Positions 44,212 through 55,004 of a DNA stretch of 64,000 nt are shown here, piece after piece. The stretch comes from Hanleya hanleyi (taxonomy: Eukaryota; Mollusca; Polyplacophora; Lepidopleurida; Hanleyidae). The notes under the pieces are model-generated. The model saw only the letters and a list, made by a program, of their open reading frames with translations. It did no database searches and was not told where the DNA came from. Each line of letters begins with the position of its first letter. Position 1 is the first letter of the stretch. The DNA lies in the NCBI GenBank assembly GCA_036873755.1, contig JAVTVY010017525.1, positions 1 to 64,000 of the forward strand, written 5' to 3'. The position numbers and the translations under genes were made by a program.

Positions 44212-46846
44212 AGTGGAATCCCAAAACCCACAAAGAAACGTAAGAAAATACGTTTCTAGAAGATGTCGTGAATTAGAAACGAACAGAGAAATTGTCTGGG
44301 CAGAAGTTTCACTGTGTGATAGAAAGCTGTTTATTTGTACAGTATATATGCCCCCTGACAAAACTGCAGTATGTTTGAGTGATTTTTACGATTCATTGCA
44401 GAAGCTTTATTTACGCTGTAACAGCAAAGATTTGGTCCTAATTTACGGTGATTTTAATTTACGGGACATAAAATGGGAGAAATCGGACAAGGGACATGTC
44501 AAATCGACCGAATGGAGAACTGCTCTGTCGGGAAGTTTTATTGATATATTGAACGAATTCAATCTAAAACAACACAATCCCTTTCAACTCACCAAGGAAA
44601 TGTGCTGGACCTTGTGATTTCTAATTGTTCTGTTTGTGAAGTTGAACTCACTGAAAAGGCTGTCGATTCAAACCACGCCGCTTTGTCTGCAGACCTTTTC
44701 ATACCCAAGCCTATTCGACACTTCTCACCAGCCAGAACTGTTTTTAACTACAAAAAGGCTGATTTTGACCATTTACGCAGACTGTTGTCACTGTATCAAT
44801 GGACGAGTATACCGGCTATTGAAGACGTGAACGAGTGCGTTGAGTTTTTCTATGATTTTCTGTACTCGGCAATTGAAGACAGTGTACCTAAAGTGACATT
44901 GAAAAACAAGACCTTTCCTAGCTGGTATGACAATGACTTGATATCTTTGGCACGTGATAAAGAAAAGGCCAGGAAACGGGCTAAGAAAACCCGTCACCCA
45001 GATGACCAATACCAGTATTCTGAAATACGTGCCACGTTCAAATCACTGCAAGATTTTAAATATGCAGACTACTTACAGCAGATAGAAGAATGTGTACAAA
45101 CAGACAATAAACGATTTTGGACATATGTGAAAACTAAATACAAGGGTAGGTCCATTCCGGACTTGGTTACATATGGCGACCGAAAAGGCGCCACTCCAGC
45201 GGAAATTTCCGAACTATTCAATGACTATTTTAATTCTGTATATATTAACGACAACGGAGATCCAATTCCAGCCATAAAACACCCAGCTGTAAATAACACT
45301 TTGCATAAACTTATTGTAGATGTTGGCGATGTTGTTGAACTGCTTAAAGCTGTTGATCCGAGGAAAGCTTGTGGGCCTGGCAATATATCTGGAATAATTC
45401 TGAAAGAATGTGCTCTTGAACTGGCAGTTCCTTTATCTATCATCTTTCAAAAGTCACTTAACGCCAGTGTTTTCCCGGATACCTTTAAAAACGCAAATAT
45501 TATTCCAATATTCAAAAGTGGAGACAAGACTCTGGTGAACAATTATCGCCCTGTTGCCCTTTTGCCACTCTTCTCGAAACTATTTGAAAAGGTTATTCAT
45601 CGGCAACTTTTAGCACACGTGAAGCCCTACATTACTGAGTACCAACACGGATTTTTACCAGGGCGTTCAACTGCTACCAATCTTGTGTGCCATCTTGACA
45701 GCATTACGAATGCTTTTGATAACAAGAAACAGCTAGACTGCATTTATCTTGACTTTTCCAAAGCTTTCGACAGTGTAAATCACAGGTACTTGCTGCATAA
45801 ACTTGAACATTTTGGGATAAGTGACGATATTATCTGTCTATTACAGTCTTATTTATTTTATCGACAACAGAGAGTCACTGTTAGCGGCAGCTGTTCATCT
45901 TTCAGCCCTGTCCCATCGGGGGTCCCACAGGGTTCTATTTTGGGACCTCTTTTATTTACTGTGTATATTAATGATTTGCCATTAGAAATACAGTATTCTT
46001 TACCATCAATATATGCTGATGACTCCAAACTGTCTAAAGAAATTTCATGTACAAACGATTGCCTACTGCTACAGGCAGATGCTACTCGTGTTTATAGATG
46101 GTGCTTACTTTGGAAATTGATGGTGAACATTATGAAGTCTTTTGTTATATCTTTTACCAATAAGAGAAATGTTTTATATTTTGATTATGATATGTCTGGT
46201 CAGCCTATCAGAAGAGTAAGTGAGATAAAAGACCTTGGAGTATTACTTACTGCTAATCTCTGTTTTAAAAGTCATGTAGATACCATTTGCTCCAAAGCAT
46301 ACAAAATGCTCGGTCTTATTAAACGTTCTTGTTACAATTTTAAATCTGTTCATGCTCTGAAAAGTCTGTATGTTTCACTTGTTCGTAGCAAATTGGAATA
46401 TTGCTCTGTAGCATGGTCACCTAATTCGAAAGAACAGATAGACAAATTAGAGGGTATACAGAAAAGTTTTATTAAATATTTATGTTTTAAGACCCATACG
46501 GATTATAATGAACTTGGCTACGAACGGGCCTGCGTGTTTTTTTAATTTGCCATCTCTTTTCTCACGTAGAAAACTTTTAGACCTTACGTTTTTTCATGGT
46601 ATTGTTAATTTTAGGTTCGATTGTTCTTATCTGCTTGGTCAAACCCCATTTTATATCCCTCAGCGCAACCTTCGAACCCGTCCTTTGTTTCGCACTTTTA
46701 AATCTAGGATAAATGTTAGAAAATTTGCTTTTTTACCGAGGACAGTGGAAGTCTGCAACAGCCTTTTAATGAAAACTGACTGTGATCTATTTTCAAGCAG
46801 ATACACTTTTAAGAAACACTGTAAATCTTTTCTTCTTAATCCCTGA
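44212..46846 (+). pseudogene. CR1-like LINE ORF2: endonuclease (partial) and reverse transcriptase, two frameshifts
   Basis: Endonuclease text starts in mid-domain (REIVWAEVSL, CTVYMPPD, LVLIYGDFNLRDI), so about 100 N-terminal residues are lost between 44100 and 44212. A frameshift near 44585 separates it from THQGNVLDLVISN...VDSNHAAL, where Asn replaces the usual Asp of SDH. The reverse transcriptase follows in one frame to 46545: NYRPVALLP, YLDFSKAFDSV, PSGVPQGSILGPLLF and YADD (46012-46023). A second frameshift at a T7 run near 46537 leads into NLPSLFSRRKLLDLTFFHGIVN and LRTRPLF to the stop at 46846. Domain order is that of CR1/L2 LINEs. Confidence 0.85.
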
Positions 46847-46887
46847 AACATGTCATCTTAAATCTTGGTTTCTATTGTATTACCGCT

Positions 46888-47165
46888 CTTATATATATAT
46901 ATATATTTTTTTATTTTATTATTATTTTACTTATTCGTTGTTTTGAACTCTCATCCTTACATTATTTATCTCATTTATTTATATCCACGGCGGGGAACGG
47001 CTTTGATGATATAATTTTAATGTCACTTAATGTTATCATAATTTTTATGTATATGTTTAACTGTCTTATCTGTGTATATAGTGTTTTACTGTATATAGCG
47101 TTTTCCGGGTCTGTTACTGGGCATACGCCTGTTGACCTGTGTATCAAATAAATAAATATCAAATA
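46888..47165. repeat. AT-rich 3' tail of the CR1-like LINE
   Basis: TA run near 46890-46907, then 3' untranslated sequence ending in AAATAAATAAATATC-type short repeats. Confidence 0.5.
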
Positions 47166-47814
47166 TATAAATGACCGCGAACAATCAACGGAAACAAGAA
47201 CAGCTTCTACTTTCAAACCAAATCGAACAATGCGTACCACAACCACGGACAATCGAAACCATACTCACTGAAGACAACCCAGATCAGACGTGCCCCACCT
47301 GAGATGCCACCGATGTAACGATTGCCCAATGCAAATATGATCCTTTGACTTTCACTCAATATAGGATGTAGACCTGCCATCCTGTACCCCAATACCCATT
47401 CCAAGCAATTGTTACAGGCACAGATTTCTGGAAGAACCCGCCTATGGTTTTCCCAGTTTTTTCTGGACGGCTTTGTGCGTACAGAGGGGTACAAAGACAA
47501 CGGATTCACCCACGCGACTACAATATACAATGAACACATACTTACCTATATAACCTAAGCAAAAAGCAACCGATGAACCTGTACATAGACAATTCTTCTA
47601 TTCTATTTATATCTCCAACCGCCCATTCCTTGTTATTTACTTATTTACTTATTTACTTATTTATTTACATATTTATTTATTTATTTGATAATACAACGCT
47701 TGTAAACATCTTTAACGAACTAAGAAATGCAATGTGTAATTAAAATAAAACATTGAGTTGATGGGCTGCGAAATCCGTACGGGAAGCGGCCCTTAAACTG
47801 CAATTTCAATCAAA
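47166..47814 (+). other. 3' end of the outer LINE
   Basis: Non-coding sequence with a TTTA microsatellite (47636-47690) and AATAAAACATTGAG near 47745, followed by the 12-bp duplication. Minus-strand frames here show no domain. Confidence 0.55.
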
Positions 47815-47826
47815 TAGGGGAGCCAC
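47815..47826. repeat. Right 12-bp target duplication of the LINE insertion
   Basis: TAGGGGAGCCAC, after which element C resumes with TAATGGTCCGATTGGG. Confidence 0.88.
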
Positions 47827-50060
47827 TAATGGTCCGATTGGGTCGTATGAGGTATCAAAGTGAAGCATTCGTCAAGGGGCATCTGATGGGCTGGGTGTGG
47901 GGTTGAAATATCGGCATTCTGCGCATGCGCGGTGGCCAAAATGTATGAAAATAGACGTTTTGGAGCTAGGGGAGCCACTAATGGTCCGATTGGGTCGTAT
48001 GAGGTATCAAAGTGAAGCATTCGTGAAGGGGCATCTGACTGGACTAGTGGCTCGAGCGTTGTCACTATTCTACGCATGCGCGATGGCCAAAGGGTATGGA
48101 AATAGACGTTTCGGGATCTAGGGGAGCCCCTAATGGGCCGATGGAGTTGTATGAGGTATCCATGTGAAGCTTATGTGAAGGGGCATCCAGTCATGGGTGG
48201 GTGCATGTAAAATTTTTCCTGAAAAAAAAAGCGGAACACGGACTTTATCGAAAAATCCTGAAAAATGCCTATATGGGGTATGGGGAGTATATAGGTCGCC
48301 GGGCTTAACGGGGCTTGCCTATCAATAGAGTTATCTCCCCCTAGTTCCAGGGTGGGTGTATGTAAAATTTTTCCTGAAAAAATACGGAACACGGACTTTA
48401 TCCTAAATTACGGGAAAATGCCTATATGGGGGGTATAGCACCATCCTGGGAAACCTACTTCTCGACATTTGCAGTATAGTTTGTGGGGTCTCGTTTTCTT
48501 AGTCTCGTCAAGACAAACATGATAGGAAGTGTCGCGGAGCGAATCGTTGAAATTTTTGGAAAAAGTTCAGGGAGACCCATATAGTCCCATACTAGGGGTA
48601 TAGGATCAATGTTTGTCCCACTGGGAAACCTACTTCTAGACATTTGCGGTATGGTTGTTTGGATTTGTTTTCACCATCTAGGTGAGTCTAGGTGAGTCCC
48701 TGGTGGTCCAATGGTGTCGTATGAGGTCTTATTTTGAAGCTCTCATGCAGGAGCACTTGACTACACTAATGGTTCGTACGTTGTCAATACTCTGCGCATG
48801 CGCAGTCTGGCCGTAGTATAGAAAGCAGGCATTTTGGGGGGTATGTGGGTGTGTGTTTGGGGTAGAGATGGACCGCTATGGGTCCGAATGGGTCGTGGAA
48901 GGTGTCAAAGTGAAGCATGTGTGGGTTAGAGTCAGAATGGTATGTTTTTAAGTGCAAGTCGTGCTAATCCGCGCATGCGCAGTTGGTTGTAGTAAGTAAA
49001 GTGGCCATTTTGGGGCAGTACATGAAGGTATTTGGGGTCGAGATGGGCTATTCACGGTTCGAATGCGTCCAGGAAGGTGTCATCTTGTAGCTCTCGGGGT
49101 GTAGACCCCGATTTGAGGGCTGTTCACGTCACCTGTGACGTCATCGGTGACGTCATCAGTACGAGTAGTAAGTAAAGTGGGCATTTTGGGGCAATGAAAG
49201 GAAGGTATTTGGTGCAGAGATGGACCATCCTTGCGTCCTGGGAGGTGTCATTTTGTAGCTCTCGGGGTGTAGACCCCGATTTGGGGGCTGTTCACAGCAT
49301 CTGTGACATCATTGGTGACGTCATCAGTACGAGTAGTAGCGAAAGTGTGCATTTTTGGGGCAGTGCAGGAAGGTATTTGGGGTAGAGATGCTTCATCCTC
49401 AGTCCGAATGCGTCGTGTGGGGTGTCATCTTGTAGTTCTCGGCGTGCAGACCTCGATTTGAGGGCTGTCCACAGCATCTGTGACGTCATTGGTGACGTCA
49501 TCAGTAGGAGTAGTAGCGAAAGTGAACATTTTGGGGCAGTGAAGGATGGTATTTGGTGTAGAGATGGACCATCCTTGGTCCGAATGCGTCATGGGAGGTG
49601 TCATGTTCTAGCTCTCGGGGTATAGACCCCGATTTGAGGAATATCCACAGCATCTGTGACGTCATTGGTGACGTCATCAGTACGAGTACTAGCGAAAGTG
49701 GGCATTTTTTAGCAGTGAAGGATGTTACTTGGTGTAGAGATGGACCATCCGCGGTGCGAATGCGTCGTGTGAGGTGTTATCTTGTAGCAACGCCCACCAA
49801 CGCCATTCTTAATGCTTCAACGCCCTGGTGAAATAGCTCAGAAGCTCTGATATTCCATGGAATTGTCACTAATTCTTCGAAATGCAGTGACGCCCGTCGA
49901 CGCTCGTTGTTACACCTTAACACTCTAACATAACGCCATGATATAGACCGGAGAGAGAACAACAACAGCAACAACAACAAGGATGACACATGAGAGAACA
50001 ACAACAACAAGAAGTTTTTTTCATATAGTTTATTCTCCCCAATGTTACATCATACCCACG
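47827..50060. repeat. Left long inverted repeat of element C (resumed)
   Basis: Inverse of much of 55.3-58.5 kb. It contains 150-bp GGGGCATCTGATGGGCTGGG units, a stretch GGTGGGTGCATGTAAAATTT, 172-bp units (48430-48660), NRF-1 sites (48790, 48974) and four CRE units at 49020-49760 with GGTGACGTCATCAGTACGAG. Confidence 0.75.
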
Positions 50061-50070
50061 CGTTGGGTAT
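49965..50070 (-). terminator. 3'-end module downstream of Z4
   Basis: On minus: GCGTGGGTATGATGTAACAT, TGGGGAG, AATAAA (50029-50034 as TTTATT), then CTTGTTGTTGTTGTTC. It lies about 220 bp after the Z4 stop. The stem-loop before it is degraded in this copy. Confidence 0.55.
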
Positions 50071-50287
50071 ATTTACAATTCAAGAAGATTCAAGAAGATT
50101 CTTGTCCAATCAGAGGCCACCATTTACATCTGTCATATTCGTTCCTGTCCGTTACATGTATTCTCGGCTACTCTTGTCCAATCAGAAGTCGCCATTTCAG
50201 AAAGTTCCATCTTCGGCCATGTTCGCTCTGAACCGTTTGTTCTAATCGTCATCGGACAGGCCAGGATACCGTTGAGGAAACATATCC

Positions 50288-51274
50288 TCAGATAGTTGTT
50301 TGCGCATTCTGAGTATCTGTCAGTGCATGGGTGAATACTTTCATCCGATCGGGGTGGTGGGTCAGTTTAACCACGAAGAACGTAACATTGGTGACCCTCT
50401 CCACTATCCACTTGGTGTTGGGACGCTGTTCATAGGCCCATTCCAAGGGATCCACAGTGTCCAGTTGGACCATCATCATCTCTAGCGACGCCCGATTGGT
50501 GATTGTGAAAGGATGGTCGTACACTGGGTTGATGGCACTGGAATAGAAATAGGACAATTCACGCGTCATCTTATGGCATAAGATGTACCCAAATGCTACA
50601 TTTAATGTGAAGGACGTAGGTTGGTCATTGAAGATGGCTTCCACGTAGCTGCGTTGACGGGCGACGTCGGTCAGTCGGAAATTGTACAAGTTCAATATAG
50701 GGCGATGACGGTGGAAGCAGTGTCGGATCATGGACCAATGGCGTCGATACATCTCACTCACTGGATGATCTTCGGGCAAGAGATCGCTGGGAACATCCAC
50801 CGCATCTTCCAGAAAATGTTCGTTGTTGTCAGGTGTATTACTGGAAACAGTGATGCTAGGGACCGGCTGGATATCTAGGCTCTTCTGAGCTGTGGGTATA
50901 GGCGGGCTCTCCGTGATCGCATCACCAGTGGCATTCTTCTCCCCGGGTTCATCTTTAGTGGATCTGTCCCTCCTGGGTGCCTCTTTAGTGGAAAGTTGGC
51001 CCTCATGCCATGGTGACGGACCATGAATCAAACGCTCATGCCGTTTTAACTGACTGGGTCGTCTGAAGAGTTGACCACATTCTTCGCATGGACGCTTGGG
51101 TGGCCCATGAATTGAACGTTCATGGCGCTGTAAATGATCTGGGCGCTGAAACGACAGTGTAGGCCTACATATCGTACAGCTATACCGGGCGGTTCCATCG
51201 TGCTTGGTAGCCTCATGGCGGCGCAAGTCGTGCCGACGAGTGAACGATTTCGAGCACGTAGTACAAGTGAACAT
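50288..51274 (-). CDS. Z4: intact C2H2 zinc-finger/YNFRL-domain protein
   Basis: 328 codons without interruption, the only complete copy. Finger 1: C4, C7, H20, H25. Finger 2: C33, C36, H51, H56, with two extra residues (RP) before the helix. Finger 3: C63, C66, H79, H84. All have the longer H-x4-H spacing. A linker rich in Pro, Glu and Lys spans 85-160. The conserved domain covers about 161-305, with VPSDLLPEDHPV, MYRRHWSMIRHCFHRHRPI, NLYNFRLTD (YNFRL at 197-201), AFGYILCH, PFTITNRASL, LEWAYEQRPNTKW and TNVTFFVVKL. The fingers suggest nucleic-acid binding. I recall this domain N-terminal to polymerase B in giant proteins of invertebrate elements, so the gene may be a detached head of such a protein. 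TATA box and shared leader upstream. Confidence 0.8.
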   Translation of the reverse strand: MFTCTTCSKSFTRRHDLRRHEATKHDGTARYSCTICRPTLSFQRPDHLQRHERSIHGPPKRPCEECGQLFRRPSQLKRHERLIHGPSPWHEGQLSTKEAPRRDRSTKDEPGEKNATGDAITESPPIPTAQKSLDIQPVPSITVSSNTPDNNEHFLEDAVDVPSDLLPEDHPVSEMYRRHWSMIRHCFHRHRPILNLYNFRLTDVARQRSYVEAIFNDQPTSFTLNVAFGYILCHKMTRELSYFYSSAINPVYDHPFTITNRASLEMMMVQLDTVDPLEWAYEQRPNTKWIVERVTNVTFFVVKLTHHPDRMKVFTHALTDTQNAQTTI

Positions 51275-51320
51275 CTTGGTGGTTGACAGAGTGTCTGATG
51301 AAACGGTCAGGCCGTTTCCT

Positions 51321-51327
51321 TTTTATA
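51321..51327 (-). promoter_or_regulatory. TATA box of Z4
   Basis: TATAAAA on minus, 47 bp before the ATG, with ATCAGACACTCTGTCAACC between. Confidence 0.7.
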
Positions 51328-51599
51328 GCAAGCTAGCTGTTGATCTATTTTTAGCACCATCAGTTCAACTTGGACGTCAGCGACAAGAACCCGGATGTAG
51401 GCGCGGACGTCATTGACAAGAGCTCGGATGTACAAGAACCCGGATGTACCCGGATGTTATGCGTCTGTGTGTCTGTGTGCGTGTGTGCATGAGCCGAGTT
51501 CTAAGGGCTCCGGAGAGAGAACAACAACAACAACAAGGATGACACATGAGAGAGGACCAATACATATGGACACATGTTCATTCCTATATTTAAAGACTC

Positions 51600-52060
51600 T
51601 ACCACCACCACCACCAACTCCACCAACACCACCACCGCACACCACCAACACCACACACCAAGCCGCCGCCATCTTAAACCCACCTCCACCACACACCAAG
51701 CCGCCGCCATCTTAAACCCACCTCCACCACACACCAAGCCGCCGCCATCTTAAACCCACCTCCACCACACACCAAGCCGCCGCCATCTTAAACCCACCTC
51801 CACCACACACCAAGCCGCCGCCATCTTAAACCCACCTCCACCACACACCAAGCCGCCGCCATCTTAAACCCACCTCCACCACACACCAAGCCGTCGCCAT
51901 CTTAAACCCACCTCCACCACACACCAAGCCGCCGCCATCTTAAAAACCCACCTCCACCACACACCAAGCCGCCGCCATCTTAAACCCACCTCCACCACAC
52001 ACCAAGCCGCCGCCATCTTAAACCCACCTCCACCACACACCAAGCCGCCGCTTCTGATTG
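51600..52060. repeat. 38-bp tandem array with YY1-type motif, left
   Basis: About 10 units stepping 38 bp (aligned starts 51660, 51698 and on), each with AAGCCGCCGCCATCTTAAAC followed by CCACCTCCACCACACACC. The inverse strand reads AAGATGGCGGC, the YY1 consensus. Units are nearly identical; one has CGTCGCC and one has AAAAA for AAA, both mirrored in the right array. Confidence 0.93.
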
Positions 52061-52215
52061 GTGTACGGCGCTAAAGGTGACCGGAACTGACCTTTGACCC
52101 CGGCGCGCGCGCGGTGTAAAGGTTTCCACCGCGGTGGAAACCTTTGCGCGCCGGGGTCAAAGGTCAGTTCCGGTCACCTTTAGCGCCGTACACCAATCAG
52201 AAGCGGCGGCTTGGT
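52030..52215. repeat. Palindrome core 2 with inverted DR1-like sites
   Basis: Near-perfect palindrome centred at 52130/52131 (CCACCGCGGTGG). Arms carry CTTCTGATTGGTGTACGGCG (CCAAT box), GGTGACCGGAAC and TGACCTTTGACCCC (52088-52101; inverted 52153-52166), then GCGCGC. The same motif order is found in cores at 24.1 kb and 62.75 kb. Divergent transcription of Z4 and Z5 starts about 0.8 kb on either side. Confidence 0.85.
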
Positions 52216-52690
52216 GTGTGGTGGAGGTGGGTTTAAGATGGCGGCGGCTTGGTGTGTGGTGGAGGTGGGTTTAAGATGGCGGCGGCTTGGTGTGTGGTGG
52301 AGGTGGGTTTAAGATGGCGGCGGCTTGGTGTGTGGTGGAGGTGGGTTTAAGATGGCGGCGGCTTGGTGTGTGGTGGAGGTGGGTTTTTAAGATGGCGGCG
52401 GCTTGGTGTGTGGTGGAGGTGGGTTTAAGATGGCGACGGCTTGGTGTGTGGTGGAGGTGGGTTTAAGATGGCGGCGGCTTGGTGTGTGGTGGAGGTGGGT
52501 TTAAGATGGCGGCGGCTTGGTGTGTGGTGGAGGTGGGTTTAAGATGGCGGCGGCTTGGTGTGTGGTGGAGGTGGGTTTAAGATGGCGGCGGCTTGGTGTG
52601 TGGTGGAGGTGGGTTTAAGATGGCGGCGGCTTGGTGTGTGGTGGAGGTGGGTTTAAGATGGCGGCGGCTTGGTGTGTGGTGTTGGTGGTG
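52200..52690. repeat. 38-bp tandem array with YY1-type motif, right
   Basis: About 13 units of the inverse of the left array. The variant units (GATGGCGACGG, GGGTTTTTAAG) sit at mirrored positions, so the two arms are copies of one another rather than independent expansions. Confidence 0.93.
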
Positions 52691-53003
52691 TGCGGTGGTG
52701 GTGTTGGTGGAGTTGGTGGTGGTGGTGGTAGAGTCTTTAAATATAGGAATGAACATGTGTCCATATGTATTGGTCCTCTCTCAACGGTCATCCTTGTTGT
52801 TGTTGTTGTTCTCTCTCCGGGGCCCTTAGAACTCGGCTCATGCACACACGCACACAGACACACAGACGCATAACATCCGGGTACATCCGGGTTCTTGTAC
52901 ATCCGAGCTCTTGTCAATGACGTCCGCGCCTACATCCGGGTTCTTGTCGCTGACGTCCAAGTTGAACTGATGGTGCTAAAAATATATCAACAGCTAGCTT
53001 TGC

Positions 53004-53010
53004 TATAAAA
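53004..53010 (+). promoter_or_regulatory. TATA box of Z5
   Basis: TATAAAA 53 bp before the ATG at 53057, same leader as the other copies. Confidence 0.7.
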
Positions 53011-53056
53011 AGGAAACGGCCTGACCGTTTCATCAGACACTCTGTCAACCACCAAG

Positions 53057-54042
53057 ATGTTCACTTGTACTACGTGCTCGAAATCGTTCACTCGCCGGCA
53101 CGACTTGCGCCGCCATGAGGCTACCAAGCACGATGGAACCGCCCGGTATAGCTGTACGATATATAGGCCTACACTGTCGTTTCAGCGCCCAGATCATTTA
53201 CAGCGCCATGAACGTTCAATTCATGGGCCACCTAAGCGTCCATGCGAAGAATGTGGTCAACTCTTCAGACGACCCAGTCAGTTAAAACGGCATGAGCGTT
53301 TGATTCATGGTCCGTCACCATGGCATGAGGGCCAACTTTCCACTAAAGAGGCACCCAGGCGGGACAGATCCACTGAAGATGAACCCGGGGAGAAGAATGC
53401 CACTGGTGATGCGATCACCTATAGCCCGCCTATACCCACAGCTCAGAAGAGCCTAGATATCCAGCCGCTTCCTAGCATTACTGTTTTCAGTCATACGCCT
53501 GACAACAACGAACATTTTCTGGAAGATGCGGTGGATGTTCCCAGCGATCTCTTACCCGAAGATCATCCAGTGAGTGGGATATATCGACGCCATTGGTCCA
53601 TGATCCGACACTGCTTCCACCGTCATCGCCCTATATGGGACTTGTACAATTTCCGACTGACCGACCTCGCCCGTCTACGCAGCTACGTGGAAGCCATCTT
53701 CAATGACCAACCTACGTCCTTCACATTAAATGTAGCATTGGGTACATCTTATGCCATAAGATGACGCGTGAATTGTGCTATTTCTATTCCAGTGCCATCA
53801 ACCCGGTGTACGACCATCCTTTCACAATCACCAATCGGGCGTCGCTAGAGACGATGCTGGCCCAACTGGACACTGTGGATCCCTTGGAATGAGCCTATGA
53901 ACAGCGTCCCAACACCAAGTGGATAGTGGAGAGGGTCACCAATGTTACGTTCTTCGTGGTTAAACTGACCCACCACCCCCATCGGCTGAAAGTATTCACC
54001 CATGCACTGAAAGATACTCAGAATGCGCAAACAACTATCTGA
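53057..54042 (+). pseudogene. Z5: C2H2 zinc-finger/YNFRL gene, mirror of Z4, frame-broken
   Basis: MFTCTTCSKSFTRRHDLRRH start and three fingers as in Z4. C36 of finger 2 is replaced by Tyr (SCTIYRP), which should destroy that finger. The domain reads on to FTLNVALGT, where a small deletion shifts the frame and stops at 53764 (235 residues). The remaining text (LCYFYSSAINPVYDHPF, TNVTFFVVKLTHHPHRLK) follows in another frame to 54042 and has an internal TGA (TGG to TGA) at LEWAYEQ. It is clearly a pseudogene beside its intact mirror copy Z4. Confidence 0.78.
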
Positions 54043-54153
54043 GGATATGTTTCCTCAACGGTATCCTGGCCTGCCCGATGACGATTAGAAACAGCCTACA
54101 TCCGGTAGGTAGTTGAAATGAGTGTGCTAAAAATAGACCAACAGCTAGCGTGC

Positions 54154-54160
54154 TATAAAA
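54154..54160 (+). promoter_or_regulatory. TATA box of Z6
   Basis: TATAAAA 52 bp before the ATG at 54206, preceded by GTGCTAAAAATAGACCAACA, as upstream of Z3 and Z5. Confidence 0.7.
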
Positions 54161-54205
54161 GGGAAGCGGCCTTGCCGTTCATCAGACACTCTGTCAACCA
54201 CCAAG

Positions 54206-55004
54206 ATGTTCACTTGCGCAACTTGCCAGAAGTCATTTACTCGCCCAGAAAAATTACGACGCCACGAGGCCTCCATCCACAACGGTGCACGGTATACTTG
54301 TATAACCTGCGCACGGTCATTTAATCGGGAAGATGCTTTACTGCGCGACGAACGCTCACTCCACGAGGGTGCGACGGAACAATGTAATGAATGTGGTCAA
54401 CTCTTCAAACGACCCAGTCAGTTAAGACGGCACCAACGTTTGATTCATGTCCCGTCTCTACGATTTGGGCGACAACTTCCTACTGAAGAGGAGCCGCAAA
54501 AGGTCAGGCCCAGTGAAGATAAGCCCGGGGAGACGAACGCCGCGGGTGATGCGATGACGGAGAGCCCACCTGTACCCACAGTTCAGAAGAGCCTGGATAT
54601 CCAGCCGGACTCCACCGTTACGGTTTCGCGTCATACGCCTGACAACATCGAACCTTTTCTGGAAGATGCGGTGGATGTTCCCAGCGATCTCTTACCCGAA
54701 GATCATCCAGTGCGTGAGATGTATCGATACAGCCTTCAAGTTAAATCTCACTTTTGGATACATTCTTCGCCATAAAGAGACAGACCAGCTCCGTTACTTT
54801 TATCCCAGCAATAATACCCGGGTGTTTGACGAGCCTTTCACCATTATCCATCGTGCGTCACTGGAGACGATGCTGAAGGAACTGGACAGCGTGGATAGTT
54901 TGGAATGGGCCCAACAACAACGCCCCAACACAAAATGGCAAGTGGAGAGGGTGACCAATGTTACGTTCTTCGTGGTTAAACTGACCACCAATCCCATCGG
55001 ATGA
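54206..55004 (+). pseudogene. Z6: C2H2 zinc-finger/YNFRL gene (type 1), deleted and frame-shifted
   Basis: MFTCATCQKSFTRPEKLRRH start. Type 1 like Z1 and Z3 (RYTCITCARSFNRED). In finger 2 one His position reads DERSLH after LLRD, so the helix His is lost. After VPSDLLPEDHPVREMYR about 120 bp are missing compared with Z4 (the RHWSMIR...YNFRL...FNDQ part), and the frame shifts. The remainder TAFKLNLTFGYILRHKETDQ to TNVTFFVVKLTTNPIG is open in the +1 frame to 55004. The YNFRL motif itself is deleted. Downstream is a 3'-end module (55265-55330). Cluster 2 lacks the mirror copy of this gene on the left side. Confidence 0.75.

Larger units (their letters stand above)
43340..47165 (+). mobile_element. 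CR1-like LINE nested in the outer LINE, degraded
   Basis: Contains an SGNH-esterase ORF (43515-44096), part of an APE endonuclease, a complete-looking reverse transcriptase and the typical CR1 C-terminal region. The 3' end is near AAATAAATAAATATCAAATA at 47144-47163, a short-repeat tail as in CR1/L2 types. The 5' border is uncertain. Two frameshifts and the loss of the N-terminal half of the endonuclease make it inactive. Confidence 0.72.
41734..47814 (+). mobile_element. 5'-truncated RNase H-bearing LINE, itself hosting a CR1-like LINE
   Basis: The insertion is bounded by the 12-bp duplication and lies in the left arm of C. It starts inside the coding region just before the RNase H domain, so reverse transcriptase and endonuclease are missing. 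Its 3' untranslated region (from 42711) is split by a second LINE (about 43340-47165) and resumes at about 47170. It ends without a poly-A tail, after TTTCAATCAAA. An RNase H after the polymerase plus a Cys-His knuckle points to the I group of LINEs. Confidence 0.8.
50245..54090. repeat. Zinc-finger gene palindrome 2 in element C
   Basis: The outer limits pair at AACGGTATCCTGGCCTGCCC (inverted near 50255, direct near 54058). Z4 mirrors Z5, and the YY1 arrays mirror around a core at 52030-52215. Arms are about 1.9 kb and more than 95 percent alike by eye, suggesting recent duplication or gene conversion. Confidence 0.82.

Noticed and set aside
51413..52917. Pro/Thr-rich and Val/Gly-rich frames near 51.4-51.7 and 52.6-52.9 kb
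   Set aside because: Translations of the YY1 arrays and neighbouring CCA/TGG repeats, seen identically in mirror.
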